From contig QANA01000054.1 in NCBI GenBank assembly GCA_003149735.1, positions 1 to 17,019 of the forward strand: DNA of 17,019 nucleotides, in the 5' to 3' direction. The notes below the pieces were generated by a model. The model made no database searches. It was given only the letters and a program-made list of their open reading frames with translations, and had not been told where the DNA came from. A program made the translations under genes and the position numbers. The DNA comes from Clostridiales bacterium. Lineage in GTDB: Bacteria > Bacillota_A > Clostridia > Christensenellales > Christensenellaceae. Positions 7,204 through 14,098 of this stretch are shown here, in pieces. How positions within the stretch are numbered: position 1 is the stretch's first letter; each line of letters starts with the position of its first letter.

Positions 7204-8973
7204 ATGAATGGAGAATGGTCACTGAATGCCTTATACAGCGGATATGAAGATCCGGCTTATTTGGCGGATGAACAAAAGGCAGATGTGTTGGGAGAACAGA
7301 TTAACGCTTTGGCGGATACTTTGGAAGAACGAAATGAAAGGGAAAACCTGTTGGCTGCCCTGCCTCTGCTGGAACAGGAAGCAGATCTGTATGATAAACT
7401 GTTCAATTTCAGTGCACTGCGCCAGGAAGCCAATACGGCAGATGAAAAGAGTGCTTCCCGATTGGGCAGCTTAAGTCAGAAAAACAGCAGAACGACAAAG
7501 GCGAAAACACGTATCTTTTCCTATATTGCACGGATCCCGGAATCGGAAATGGAAGCACTGATTGCGCAGGAGCCGCTGCTGCAGGAATATCGCTATTATC
7601 TGCAATGCATTCGGGAAGATGATCGCTATTTGCTGAACGGGGATGTGGAAGAGGCGTTGGCAAAGTATGGAATGAGCGGCGGGGATGCCTGGTCGGATTT
7701 GCAGGCTTATCTGACGTCTTCTGTCAAAGCGGATTATCAGGGAAAACCACTTACCCTTTCTGCAGTGCGCAATCTGGCATATGACGCGGATCCGGAGGTG
7801 CGCAGACAGGCCTATGAAGCAGAATTGGCCTGTTATGAGAAAATCAAGGACGCAGTCGCTTTTTCTTTGAACAGTATCAAAATGCAAGCTATCAGCGAAT
7901 GCGAGTTGCGCGGATTTGCTTCGCCGTTGGAAAAAACGCTGCATGAATCGCGCATGCGCCGAGAGACGCTGGACGCACTGCTGGAAGCAATGCAGGAATA
8001 TATGCCTAAATTTTGGGAATACCTGCGGGCAAAGGGCAGAGCACTGGGGCATGCCGATGGATTGCCGTGGTATGATCTGTTTGCACCCATGGGCAGCAAT
8101 GGAAAGAAATATACCGTAGAAGAGGCGGAAGCATATTTGCTGCAGGTATTCGGCGCATTTAATCCCAAAATGGCGGAAATTATGCATAAAGCTTTTCGCG
8201 AGGAGTGGATCGATTTCTTCCCGCGGGAAGGAAAAGTGGGAGGTGCCTTTTGTGCCGGGATTCCCGCTATCCGGCAATTCCGCATTCTGACTAACTTTGA
8301 CGGCAGCTTCAACAGCATCACGACGCTCGGGCACGAGCTCGGGCATGGATACCATGATTTTATGGTGCAGGAAAACCGGCCGCTGAACCGCAGCTATTCC
8401 ATGCCGGTGGCAGAGACGGCGTCGACCTTTAATGAAAACGTGATTCTGGAAGAAGCGTTGGAAAAGGCAGAAGATAAAGAGGAACAGTTGGCTCTCGCAG
8501 AAGGGGAATTGATGGAAGTCACTCAGATTATCTGCGATATTTACTCGCGTTTTCTGTTCGAACAGGAAGTCTGCGCGCGGCGCAAGGATGAATTCCTTTT
8601 TGCCGATCAGCTTTGTGAATTGATGCTGAAAGCCCAGAGACAGGCTTATGGAAACGGCATTGCCGCCGATACGCTGCATCCTTATATGTGGGTTTGCAAG
8701 AGTCATTATTATGGACCGGATCTGGCATTTTATAATTTCCCGTATGCTTTTGGCGGATTGTTTGCGCGTGGTTTGTATGCGAAATATCGGGCGGAGGGAA
8801 AGAATTTCCTGCCGAAATACGATGCCATGTTGCGGGCAACTCCCACTGCCAGTGTCGAGGAAGCGGCTGCAATCTGCGGTGTGGACGTGACGGATAAGCA
8901 ATTCTGGTTGAGCAGCCTGCAGTCGTATACGCCAACGATTGAGCTCTTCAAGCAATTGACCGGGCAATGCTGA
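7204..8973 (+). CDS. pepF: Oligoendopeptidase F-type M3 metallopeptidase
   Basis: Cytoplasmic zinc peptidase that cuts short peptides. It is 589 residues, typical for the PepF/M3B group (about 600). The catalytic motif HELGH lies at 377-381 (zinc ligands His377 and His381, general base Glu378), with the third ligand in ETAST (Glu404). The all-helical N-terminal region and the C-terminal YYGPDLAFYNFPYAFGGLFA block, which shapes the peptide cleft, are also present. The start is set by AAGGAG eight bases upstream; a nearer ATG at 7199 hits a stop two codons later. It shares its promoter with ylmH 40 bases downstream. A long antisense frame across this gene is a codon-bias shadow. Confidence 0.96.
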   Translation: MNGEWSLNALYSGYEDPAYLADEQKADVLGEQINALADTLEERNERENLLAALPLLEQEADLYDKLFNFSALRQEANTADEKSASRLGSLSQKNSRTTKAKTRIFSYIARIPESEMEALIAQEPLLQEYRYYLQCIREDDRYLLNGDVEEALAKYGMSGGDAWSDLQAYLTSSVKADYQGKPLTLSAVRNLAYDADPEVRRQAYEAELACYEKIKDAVAFSLNSIKMQAISECELRGFASPLEKTLHESRMRRETLDALLEAMQEYMPKFWEYLRAKGRALGHADGLPWYDLFAPMGSNGKKYTVEEAEAYLLQVFGAFNPKMAEIMHKAFREEWIDFFPREGKVGGAFCAGIPAIRQFRILTNFDGSFNSITTLGHELGHGYHDFMVQENRPLNRSYSMPVAETASTFNENVILEEALEKAEDKEEQLALAEGELMEVTQIICDIYSRFLFEQEVCARRKDEFLFADQLCELMLKAQRQAYGNGIAADTLHPYMWVCKSHYYGPDLAFYNFPYAFGGLFARGLYAKYRAEGKNFLPKYDAMLRATPTASVEEAAAICGVDVTDKQFWLSSLQSYTPTIELFKQLTGQC

Positions 8974-9013
8974 CGGCAGCTGTTGACTGAAGGTGCAAAG
9001 GTCAGAGAATGAT

Positions 9014-9808
9014 ATGGAAAAACGCGAGTTGATGCACCGTTTTGCGCAGAGTAAGGAAGAAGAACTGCTGATTGGCCGGTTATTGGATCTGGCCAGGCGG
9101 GCCGAAAAGGGTTATGCGGTTTACAGCCGTTTTTTGAATCCCCATGAGCGGGCCATTGCAGAGCGGACTCTGCGAGCAGCCGGGATAAACTTTCGGTTGG
9201 AAGGCGGATATCGGGAAGCGGAGCGGGCTATCCTTGCCTTTTTACCTGAGTATTTACAGGAAGCACAGGAGGACCCGCAGTTCCCTGTTTGTTTGCTCTC
9301 TTTGCAGATCAAAGGGAGCGATTTCGGAAAAAAGCTGACCCATCGGGACTATTTGGGCTCTCTGATGGCTTTGCGCATTGAACGGGAAATGATTGGGGAT
9401 ATTCTGGTACAAGAGACGGGGGCGTACCTGTTTTTGTTGAAACAGGCAGCACAAGTCGTACTGCAGGAATTGAAAAAAATAGGCAGCCACGGAGTAGAGA
9501 TAAAGGAGCTTTTACTGACGCAGGCAGAGGTGGTAGAAGCGGAAAAAGAGGAATTGAGGGTGTTTGTCGCTTCTATGCGGCTGGATACGATTGTGGCAGA
9601 AGGGTTTGGGTTGTCCCGTTCGCAAGCAGCAGCACAGATTGAATCCGGGTCAGTGTCGTTACGGCATTGTGAATGTATGCGCCCATCTGCTGAAGTAGGA
9701 GAGGGGGATGTGATTTCCCTAAAAGGAAGTGGGCGCGTGACGGTGGGGAAAGTCGGCGGAATCAGTCGTAAAGGCCGCCTGTGCCTCAGCCTTTATCGGT
9801 GGAAATAG
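9014..9808 (+). CDS. ylmH: YlmH-like S4-domain RNA-binding protein
   Basis: A 264-residue protein. Residues about 20-190 match the YlmH N-terminal fold (FLNPHERAIAE, then LRAAGINFRLEGGY and the DYLGSLMALRIEREMIGDI segment). The C-terminal S4 RNA-binding domain begins near SMRLDTIVAEGFGLSRSQAA and continues with AAQIESGSVSL. In Bacillus YlmH is encoded near the cell-division cluster and has been linked to ribosome-associated quality control; here it stands apart from dcw genes. I chose ATG 9014; a GTG at 8993 would add seven residues but overlaps its own weak SD. It probably shares the pepF transcript, and a terminator follows at 9909-9957. Confidence 0.88.
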   Translation: MEKRELMHRFAQSKEEELLIGRLLDLARRAEKGYAVYSRFLNPHERAIAERTLRAAGINFRLEGGYREAERAILAFLPEYLQEAQEDPQFPVCLLSLQIKGSDFGKKLTHRDYLGSLMALRIEREMIGDILVQETGAYLFLLKQAAQVVLQELKKIGSHGVEIKELLLTQAEVVEAEKEELRVFVASMRLDTIVAEGFGLSRSQAAAQIESGSVSLRHCECMRPSAEVGEGDVISLKGSGRVTVGKVGGISRKGRLCLSLYRWK

Positions 9809-9836
9809 ATTTCCGAAAATCGGATAGAAGGAAGAA

Positions 9837-9896
9837 AGCGGTTGTCGGTATGCCTGCCAAAAAGCAGGCATGAGAAAAAGCCGGCAGGCAACCGCT
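9837..9896 (+). other. Nested inverted repeats with competing pairings 3' of ylmH
   Basis: The outer stem AGCGGTTG (9837-9844) pairs with CAACCGCT (9889-9896). Inside it ATGCCTGC (9850-9857) pairs with GCAGGCAT (9864-9871). The same left arm, TGCCTGCC (9851-9858), can pair instead with GGCAGGCA (9883-9890), which would disrupt the outer stem. No T-run follows, so it is not itself a terminator. It occupies the 339-bp gene-free stretch 9809-10147, between ylmH and the transporter promoter. I do not recognise it as a known riboswitch or T-box. Confidence 0.55.
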
Positions 9897-9908
9897 ATAA
9901 GAAATCAT

Positions 9909-9957
9909 AGCAACAGGAAATACGACGGCAGCGGCGGTTTCCTGTTGCTGTTTTTTT
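9909..9957 (+). terminator. Intrinsic terminator after ylmH
   Basis: AGCAACAGGAAA (9909-9920) pairs over 12 bp with TTTCCTGTTGCT (9938-9949), across a 17-base loop. G9950 and seven T's (9951-9957) follow. Confidence 0.85.
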
Positions 9958-10061
9958 GAAGCAGGGATGTAATGAAGGCTGATGCGATAGGAAATTTGCT
10001 GTCGCGTATATTACTGTAAAATAAAAATCGTCATAAAGAGATAAAAAATCAAAAAAAAGAC

Positions 10062-10090
10062 TTGGCAAATATAATTTAGTATGCTAAAAT
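10062..10090 (+). promoter_or_regulatory. Sigma-A promoter of the amino acid ABC operon
   Basis: TTGGCA (10062-10067), 17 bases, TAAAAT (10085-10090), with a TG element at 10082-10083. Predicted start near 10097 leaves a leader of about 50 bases with only a small GCAC-GAAG-GTGC hairpin; no attenuator is visible. Confidence 0.75.
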
Positions 10091-10147
10091 GCTAATATGA
10101 TGCACGAAGGTGCGAAGGTTTTAAGTATTGAAAGGTAAAAAATCGTT

Positions 10148-10975
10148 ATGAAAAAAAGAGTACTGGCAATTTTAATGGCATTGGCTATGGTGGCACTCTG
10201 TGCGGCTTGCGGCAAAAAGGAACCGGTTGTTGATTATACAACGGCAGAGGGTATCAGCGGTGCGACCGTTGTGGCAGAGCAGGAATCTGCAGGAGAAACG
10301 GTAATTGCGGAAGATGCATTTTTTGCAAAAGCGGAATATACTGCTGTGGAATCGCAGGCCAGAGCTTTGATGGAAGTTTCGGCAGGGACGGCAGATGCCG
10401 CAGTGGTAGACTATGTCATGTCGATTGGCTCGATCGGGGAAGGCACCGATTATGAGGATTTGCAGCTGGTAGAGGGTGTGGAATTTGCTCCCGAAGAATA
10501 CGGAATTGCTTTCCGTAAAGGCTCGGATATGGCCTATATGGTGAATATGGCAATTGCTGAGCTGAGAGAAGAGGGAAAATTGCAGGAAATCGCTGAAACA
10601 TACAAACTGGAAGATTTGATCACGGCGGATGCGGACTTTGAACCAATTCAGCAAGCTGATTCTGATTGGGAGTATATTCGGAACAAAGGCGAACTGATTA
10701 TTGGTATCACATTGTTCCAGCCTATGAACTATTATGATGATAATGGAGAATTGATCGGCTTTGAAACAGAATTTGCCAAAGCGGTCTGTGATAAGATGGG
10801 CATAAAGGCAGTGTTCCAGGAAATTTCTTGGGCGGCGAAAGAGACGGAACTGGAAGCAAAAAATATTGACTGCATTTGGAACGGCATGACGATCACCGAT
10901 GAACGCCAGGAAGCAATGAGTCTTTCTATTCCCTATATGCGCAACAAACAGGTGCTGATTGCGAAAGTAAAATAA
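10148..10975 (+). CDS. Amino acid ABC transporter substrate-binding lipoprotein, apparent circular permutant
   Basis: Extracellular lipoprotein expected to capture a polar amino acid and deliver it to the permease. Signal peptide 1-20 with CAAC (lipid Cys21). The 275-residue length is normal for the SBP_bac_3 family but the order is not. Residues about 33-158 are what is normally the second half (SGATVVAEQESAG, ALMEVSAGTADAAVVDYV with Asp88, YGIAFRKGSD, the terminal helix). After a linker (about 159-172), residues 173-275 are what is normally the first half: WEYIRNKGELIIGITL, PMNYYDDNGELIGFETEFA, DCIWNGMTITDER with Arg253, and PYMRNKQVLIAK at the very end. All ligand-contact motifs remain, so it may still fold and bind. 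The cut lies in the first hinge strand between lobes. First gene of the operon; RBS AAAGG. Confidence 0.93.
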   Translation: MKKRVLAILMALAMVALCAACGKKEPVVDYTTAEGISGATVVAEQESAGETVIAEDAFFAKAEYTAVESQARALMEVSAGTADAAVVDYVMSIGSIGEGTDYEDLQLVEGVEFAPEEYGIAFRKGSDMAYMVNMAIAELREEGKLQEIAETYKLEDLITADADFEPIQQADSDWEYIRNKGELIIGITLFQPMNYYDDNGELIGFETEFAKAVCDKMGIKAVFQEISWAAKETELEAKNIDCIWNGMTITDERQEAMSLSIPYMRNKQVLIAKVK

Positions 10976-10993
10976 AGTTCAGGAGAAACCGAT

Positions 10994-11638
10994 ATGTCTT
11001 TTTCGCAGGTGACAGCCAACCTTTTGGCCGGCTTTCTGGAAAACTGCAAATTATTTGCACTGACGCTGCTATTTGCGCTGCCGCTGGGGCTGCTCATCAC
11101 GATGGGGTCGATGAGCCGCTTCCGGCCGCTGCGTTGGCTGAGCCGCGGTTTTGTATGGATCATCCGGGGCACACCGCTGATGCTGCAACTTTTTGTGGTG
11201 CTGTATGCACCGGGACTTATTTTTGGCACGCCGATGAAATCGCGTATGACAGCGGCCCTGGTTGCTTTTGTGATCAACTATGCGGCCTATTTCTCGGAAA
11301 TCTATCGCGGCGGTATTGAAAGTATTTCCAAAGGACAATATGAAGCGGGGCAGGTGCTGGGATTGACCAAAGCGCAGATTTTCTGGAAAATCATCTGCAT
11401 GCAGGTGGTAAAGCGCATTGTCCCGCCCATGAGCAATGAAGTGCTCACGTTGGTAAAGGATACCTCCCTGGCCCGCGTAATTGCCATTCCCGAAATCATT
11501 ATGTCGGCAGAACGCTTTGCCGGCAAAGGCCTGATTTGGCCGCTGTTTTATACCGGAGCGTTTTTCCTGCTGTTCTGCGGTGTGTTGACCGTTGTTTTCT
11601 CCCGCATAGAAAAAAAGCTGGATTATTATCAGGGGTGA
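10994..11638 (+). CDS. Polar amino acid ABC transporter permease
   Basis: Inner-membrane channel subunit of the HisM/GlnP family, 214 residues with about five membrane segments. The RGTPLMLQL motif near residue 58 and the EAA loop (EAGQVLGLTKAQIFWKI, near 116-132), which docks the ATPase, are both present, followed by the VKDTSLARVI signature. AGGAG lies eight bases before the ATG. It is 18 bases after the binding-protein stop and 3 bases before the ATPase start, so the three genes form one operon. A single permease suggests a homodimer. Confidence 0.96.
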   Translation: MSFSQVTANLLAGFLENCKLFALTLLFALPLGLLITMGSMSRFRPLRWLSRGFVWIIRGTPLMLQLFVVLYAPGLIFGTPMKSRMTAALVAFVINYAAYFSEIYRGGIESISKGQYEAGQVLGLTKAQIFWKIICMQVVKRIVPPMSNEVLTLVKDTSLARVIAIPEIIMSAERFAGKGLIWPLFYTGAFFLLFCGVLTVVFSRIEKKLDYYQG

Positions 11639-11641
11639 ACC

Positions 11642-12412
11642 ATGGCGATTTTGGAAGTAAAAGATTTGCACAAGAATTTTGGTAAAACAGAAGTGCTGAA
11701 AGGCATTGATTTTTCCATAGAACAGGGGCAGGTGCTGGCTATTTTAGGATCTTCCGGCAGCGGAAAGACCACGCTGCTGCGCAGCCTGAATTTTTTGGAA
11801 ATGCCGGAGCGCGGCCAGATTCTGTTGCGGGATGAAATGCTGTTTGATTTTGGCTGCAAAGCGCAGTTGACGGATGCGCAGATTCGGGAAAAGCGTTTGC
11901 ATTTTGGATTGGTCTTTCAATCATTTAATCTGTTTCCCCAATATAGCGTATTACAAAATATTACTTTAGCCGTAAAACTGCTGCAAGGCGTGAAGCGCAG
12001 GCAAAAACAAAAACTGATGGAAATCGAGGAAATAGCTAAAGGGCTGCTGGCGCGAGTGGGGCTGTTGGATAAGATGAATGCTTATCCATGCGAACTCTCG
12101 GGCGGACAGCAGCAGCGTGTTGCGATAGCACGGGCATTGGCACTGAAACCGGATATACTTTGTTTTGATGAACCGACCAGCGCCCTGGATCCCGAGTTGA
12201 CGGGAGAAGTGCTGAAGGTGATTCGGGAATTGAAAGACGCCGAGACAACTATGATTATCGTCACGCATGAGATGAATTTTGCCCGTCATGTGGCAGATAA
12301 GATTTTGTTTATGGCAGATGGTGTGATAGAAGAGGAAGGTACTCCGGAACAGATTTTTGAAAGACCGCGCAGTGAAAAAACGCGCAGTTTTCTCAATAAA
12401 ATTTATGAATGA
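11642..12412 (+). CDS. Polar amino acid ABC transporter ATP-binding protein
   Basis: Cytoplasmic ATPase of the GlnQ/HisP type, 256 residues. Walker A GSSGSGKT (36-43), Q-loop FQSFNLFPQ (Gln93), signature LSGGQ (152-156), Walker B ILCFDE (172-177), D-loop SALD and switch His209 are all intact. The SD (AGGGGTGA) lies inside the end of the permease gene, so translation is coupled. It ends the operon before a bidirectional terminator. The substrate cannot be told from the ATPase. Confidence 0.97.
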   Translation: MAILEVKDLHKNFGKTEVLKGIDFSIEQGQVLAILGSSGSGKTTLLRSLNFLEMPERGQILLRDEMLFDFGCKAQLTDAQIREKRLHFGLVFQSFNLFPQYSVLQNITLAVKLLQGVKRRQKQKLMEIEEIAKGLLARVGLLDKMNAYPCELSGGQQQRVAIARALALKPDILCFDEPTSALDPELTGEVLKVIRELKDAETTMIIVTHEMNFARHVADKILFMADGVIEEEGTPEQIFERPRSEKTRSFLNKIYE

Positions 12413-12423
12413 GATCAATTTTG

Positions 12424-12459
12424 AAAAAAGAGTCTCTCACATGCACGAGAGACTCTTTT
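12424..12459. terminator. Bidirectional terminator between the ABC operon and tlpA
   Basis: AAAAGAGTCTCTC (12426-12438) pairs over 13 bp with GAGAGACTCTTTT (12447-12459), loop ACATGCAC. On the minus strand the T-run is six long, on the plus strand four, so it serves both convergent transcripts. Confidence 0.9.
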
Positions 12460-12468
12460 GATATTGTT

Positions 12469-13035
12469 TCAGTTGGAGGAAGCATCTGCCGACAGGGACT
12501 GCAATAAGGCTTCCAGCTTTGACGCGGGCAGTGCCGAATATTCCCGATGAACAACGGTATAGTTTTCATCAATCAGTATAGTGGTGGGAAGCGAATAGAC
12601 CTGATAAGCCTGCATGCCGGCCAGATCCAGGTCAAAATAGGCGGGAAAACGGAAATTATTTTCCTGCAAAAAGGATTTGGCTGCAGCTTCTGTTTCGCGG
12701 GTACCATCCGTAAGATTCACTATGATAAATTGTATTTCAGATCCATAAAGTTCGTAAAGTTGTTGAAAGTTGGGTAATTCTTCCCGGCAGGGAAGGCACC
12801 AGCTGGCCCAGAAATGTAAAACGATGGGCTTGCCTGAAAAATCCGCAAGTTGTATCTGATTGCCCTGCGCATCATAACAGGTAAAATCAGCGGCGGATAC
12901 AGCAGAAATCACACTGCGCTCGGATTCGGGCGGAGTATGATTTTGGGCGGCGGTCAAAAAACGATAGGAAAACAGCGCCAATGCTATCAGCAGAATAAAA
13001 CAGAGAATGATCCAGAGAAGCCTTTTGTTAGACAT
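12469..13035 (-). CDS. TlpA/ResA/StoA-like membrane-anchored thiol-disulfide oxidoreductase
   Basis: Extracytoplasmic thioredoxin-fold protein that would receive electrons from CcdA and reduce disulfides outside the membrane. 188 residues: N-terminal membrane anchor (7-25), then a TlpA domain with the redox centre WCLPC (Cys80, Cys83), the LPTTILID cis-proline loop, and the DFSGKPIVLHFWASW strand. Start ATG 13035 is preceded by AAAGGAGG. It lies 17 bases after ccdA in one transcript. In Bacillus the pairs are CcdA-ResA (cytochrome c) and CcdA-StoA (spore cortex). No cytochrome genes are in view and sigG is next door, so a StoA-like role is my preferred inference. Confidence 0.9.
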   Translation of the reverse strand: MSNKRLLWIILCFILLIALALFSYRFLTAAQNHTPPESERSVISAVSAADFTCYDAQGNQIQLADFSGKPIVLHFWASWCLPCREELPNFQQLYELYGSEIQFIIVNLTDGTRETEAAAKSFLQENNFRFPAYFDLDLAGMQAYQVYSLPTTILIDENYTVVHREYSALPASKLEALLQSLSADASSN

Positions 13036-13052
13036 GGGGTTGAAATCCTCCT

Positions 13053-13718
13053 TTAAGAAAGTAAATTCAGAACACGGTTCATTATGCCGGCCATCATCAG
13101 GATTCCCAATATAATAAGGAAAATGCCGCAGATCAGCTGTATGGCACGATAGTGTTTTTTGATGAAAGAAATCGTCTGCTTAAGTTGATCAATCAGCAAG
13201 GCACTCAGCAGGAAGGGAAATCCAAGCCCTATAGAATAGCACAGCAGCATTAGAATGCCGCGCAGCATGGAACCTTTTTGTGCGGCCAACAACAACGCTG
13301 AGCCGAGAAAAGCTCCGGCGCAGGGTGTCCAGCCCAGAGCGAAAATCATGCCGAACAGCAGCGAAGAGAAGAATCCGAATTTCTGGATTCCGATATTCCA
13401 CTGGTGAGTGCGATTCAGAAACGGTATGCGCAGCAAACCGGTATAGTTAAGGCCGAACAGCACAATCAGCGCACCGCAAATCAGGTTGACTGCTGTTTGA
13501 TGAGAACGCAGCAAACTGCCGATGGAACCGGCAAAAGCTCCCATCAGAGTGAATAGCAGGGTAAAGCCCAGCACAAACCCGGAAGCATGCCAGAACGTCC
13601 TGCGGGTATTTGCTTCCTCTTCACCGGCAAAGTAGAAGAGATATAGTGGCAGCATGGGCAGCAGGCAGGGAGAAATAAAAGTGATGATTCCTTCCAAAAA
13701 GGAAACCAGATAATCCAC
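13053..13718 (-). CDS. ccdA: CcdA/DsbD-like thiol electron transporter
   Basis: Six-helix membrane protein that passes electrons from cytoplasmic thioredoxin to extracytoplasmic partners such as the adjacent TlpA-like protein. The two conserved cysteine-proline motifs are present: FISPCLLPMLPLY in the first helix and GWTPCAGAFLGS in the fourth. I start it at GTG 13718 because a complete SD (13726-13736) ends seven bases upstream; an earlier GTG at 13730 lies inside that SD. From 13718 the protein is 221 residues and begins MDYLVSFLEG, as is usual. First gene of the ccdA-tlpA unit, with a good promoter at 13751-13780. Confidence 0.92.
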   Translation of the reverse strand: MDYLVSFLEGIITFISPCLLPMLPLYLFYFAGEEEANTRRTFWHASGFVLGFTLLFTLMGAFAGSIGSLLRSHQTAVNLICGALIVLFGLNYTGLLRIPFLNRTHQWNIGIQKFGFFSSLLFGMIFALGWTPCAGAFLGSALLLAAQKGSMLRGILMLLCYSIGLGFPFLLSALLIDQLKQTISFIKKHYRAIQLICGIFLIILGILMMAGIMNRVLNLLS

Positions 13719-13725
13719 GGTTACA

Positions 13726-13736
13726 ATCACCTCCTT
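13726..13736 (-). promoter_or_regulatory. Full-length Shine-Dalgarno that sets the ccdA start
   Basis: AAGGAGGTGAT on the minus strand, complementary to the whole anti-SD. With seven bases to GTG 13718 it rules against the upstream GTG at 13730, which lies within it. Confidence 0.8.
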
Positions 13737-13750
13737 GGGTCTGTGATTTC

Positions 13751-13780
13751 ATCATAGCAGAAAGGAGCAGAGTTTGACAA
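13751..13780 (-). promoter_or_regulatory. Sigma-A promoter of ccdA-tlpA
   Basis: On the minus strand TTGTCA (13775-13780), 18 bases, then TATGAT (13751-13756) with a TG element directly upstream (TGC-TATGAT). It lies about 15 bases from the SD. Confidence 0.7.
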
Positions 13781-13887
13781 TGGCAGAATGCATGGTGCTT
13801 TATGGAACACTTGCAGAAAAGGGAATATACCGGTAAGTGAAATTGGCAGGAAAGGGAGGGAAGAAGAAAGAAAAATTCCAATATATG

Positions 13888-13899
13888 ACAAAGTTGTAA
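13888..13899 (+). repeat. Direct repeat, copy 1 (ACAAAGTTGTAA)
   Basis: An exact 12-bp match to 13981-13992, 93 bases away. Each copy contains the dyad ACAA-nn-TTGT, so it could be an operator half-pair flanking the promoter at 13945-13973. Confidence 0.6.
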
Positions 13900-13944
13900 A
13901 TTGAAGAAAAAGGCCGAAAAAAAGCAATTTTTTTAAAAAAGTAC

Positions 13945-13973
13945 TTGCATTTTTGCAAAATAAGATGTAATAT
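13945..13973 (+). promoter_or_regulatory. Candidate plus-strand promoter in the ccdA-sigG gap
   Basis: TTGCAT (13945-13950), 17 bases, TAATAT (13968-13973); TATAAT at 13971-13976 overlaps but gives a 20-base spacer. It points away from ccdA, and no coding gene lies downstream on that strand. Confidence 0.45.
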
Positions 13974-13980
13974 AATCGTA

Positions 13981-13992
13981 ACAAAGTTGTAA
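13981..13992 (+). repeat. Direct repeat, copy 2 (ACAAAGTTGTAA)
   Basis: Exact copy of 13888-13899, lying at the predicted start of the candidate small RNA, where a bound protein could block transcription. Confidence 0.6.
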
Positions 13993-14046
13993 TAACTTGG
14001 AAGTTCAATTGGTCAAAACTTTTTTCTTTTCTTATATATGCAAATT

Positions 14047-14084
14047 TTACAAAAGGCATGCACTTCGGTGCATGTCTTTTGTAA
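14047..14084. terminator. Long inverted repeat/terminator 3' of sigG
   Basis: A 17-bp stem with one G-U pair: TTACAAAAGGCATGCAC (14047-14063) with GTGCATGTCTTTTGTAA (14068-14084), loop TTCG. It can end sigG transcription (minus strand) and the candidate RNA (plus strand). The tetraloop form favours the plus strand. Confidence 0.75.
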
Positions 14085-14098
14085 TGGAATGAATTGGC

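Larger units (their letters stand above)
13980..14084 (+). ncRNA. Candidate small RNA of about 105 nt
   Basis: The unit runs from the predicted start of the plus-strand promoter to the hairpin at 14047-14084. Its first part holds a short AAGTT-GTAAT-AACTT hairpin and a U-rich single-stranded region. The final hairpin has a C(UUCG)G tetraloop when read on this strand, a loop common in genuine terminators. I found no reading frame with an RBS inside. No known RNA family is recognised; the call rests only on promoter, terminator and lack of coding. Confidence 0.35.

Noticed and set aside
7471..8967. A 498-codon open frame on the minus strand inside pepF
   Set aside because: It is fully antisense to a conserved M3 peptidase, has no family motifs and no RBS; it arises from codon bias.
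9837..10147. T-box or amino acid riboswitch before the ABC operon
   Set aside because: The structured part ends in a terminator well before the transporter promoter at 10062, the operon leader is only about 50 bases, and no T-box sequence or specifier loop is seen.
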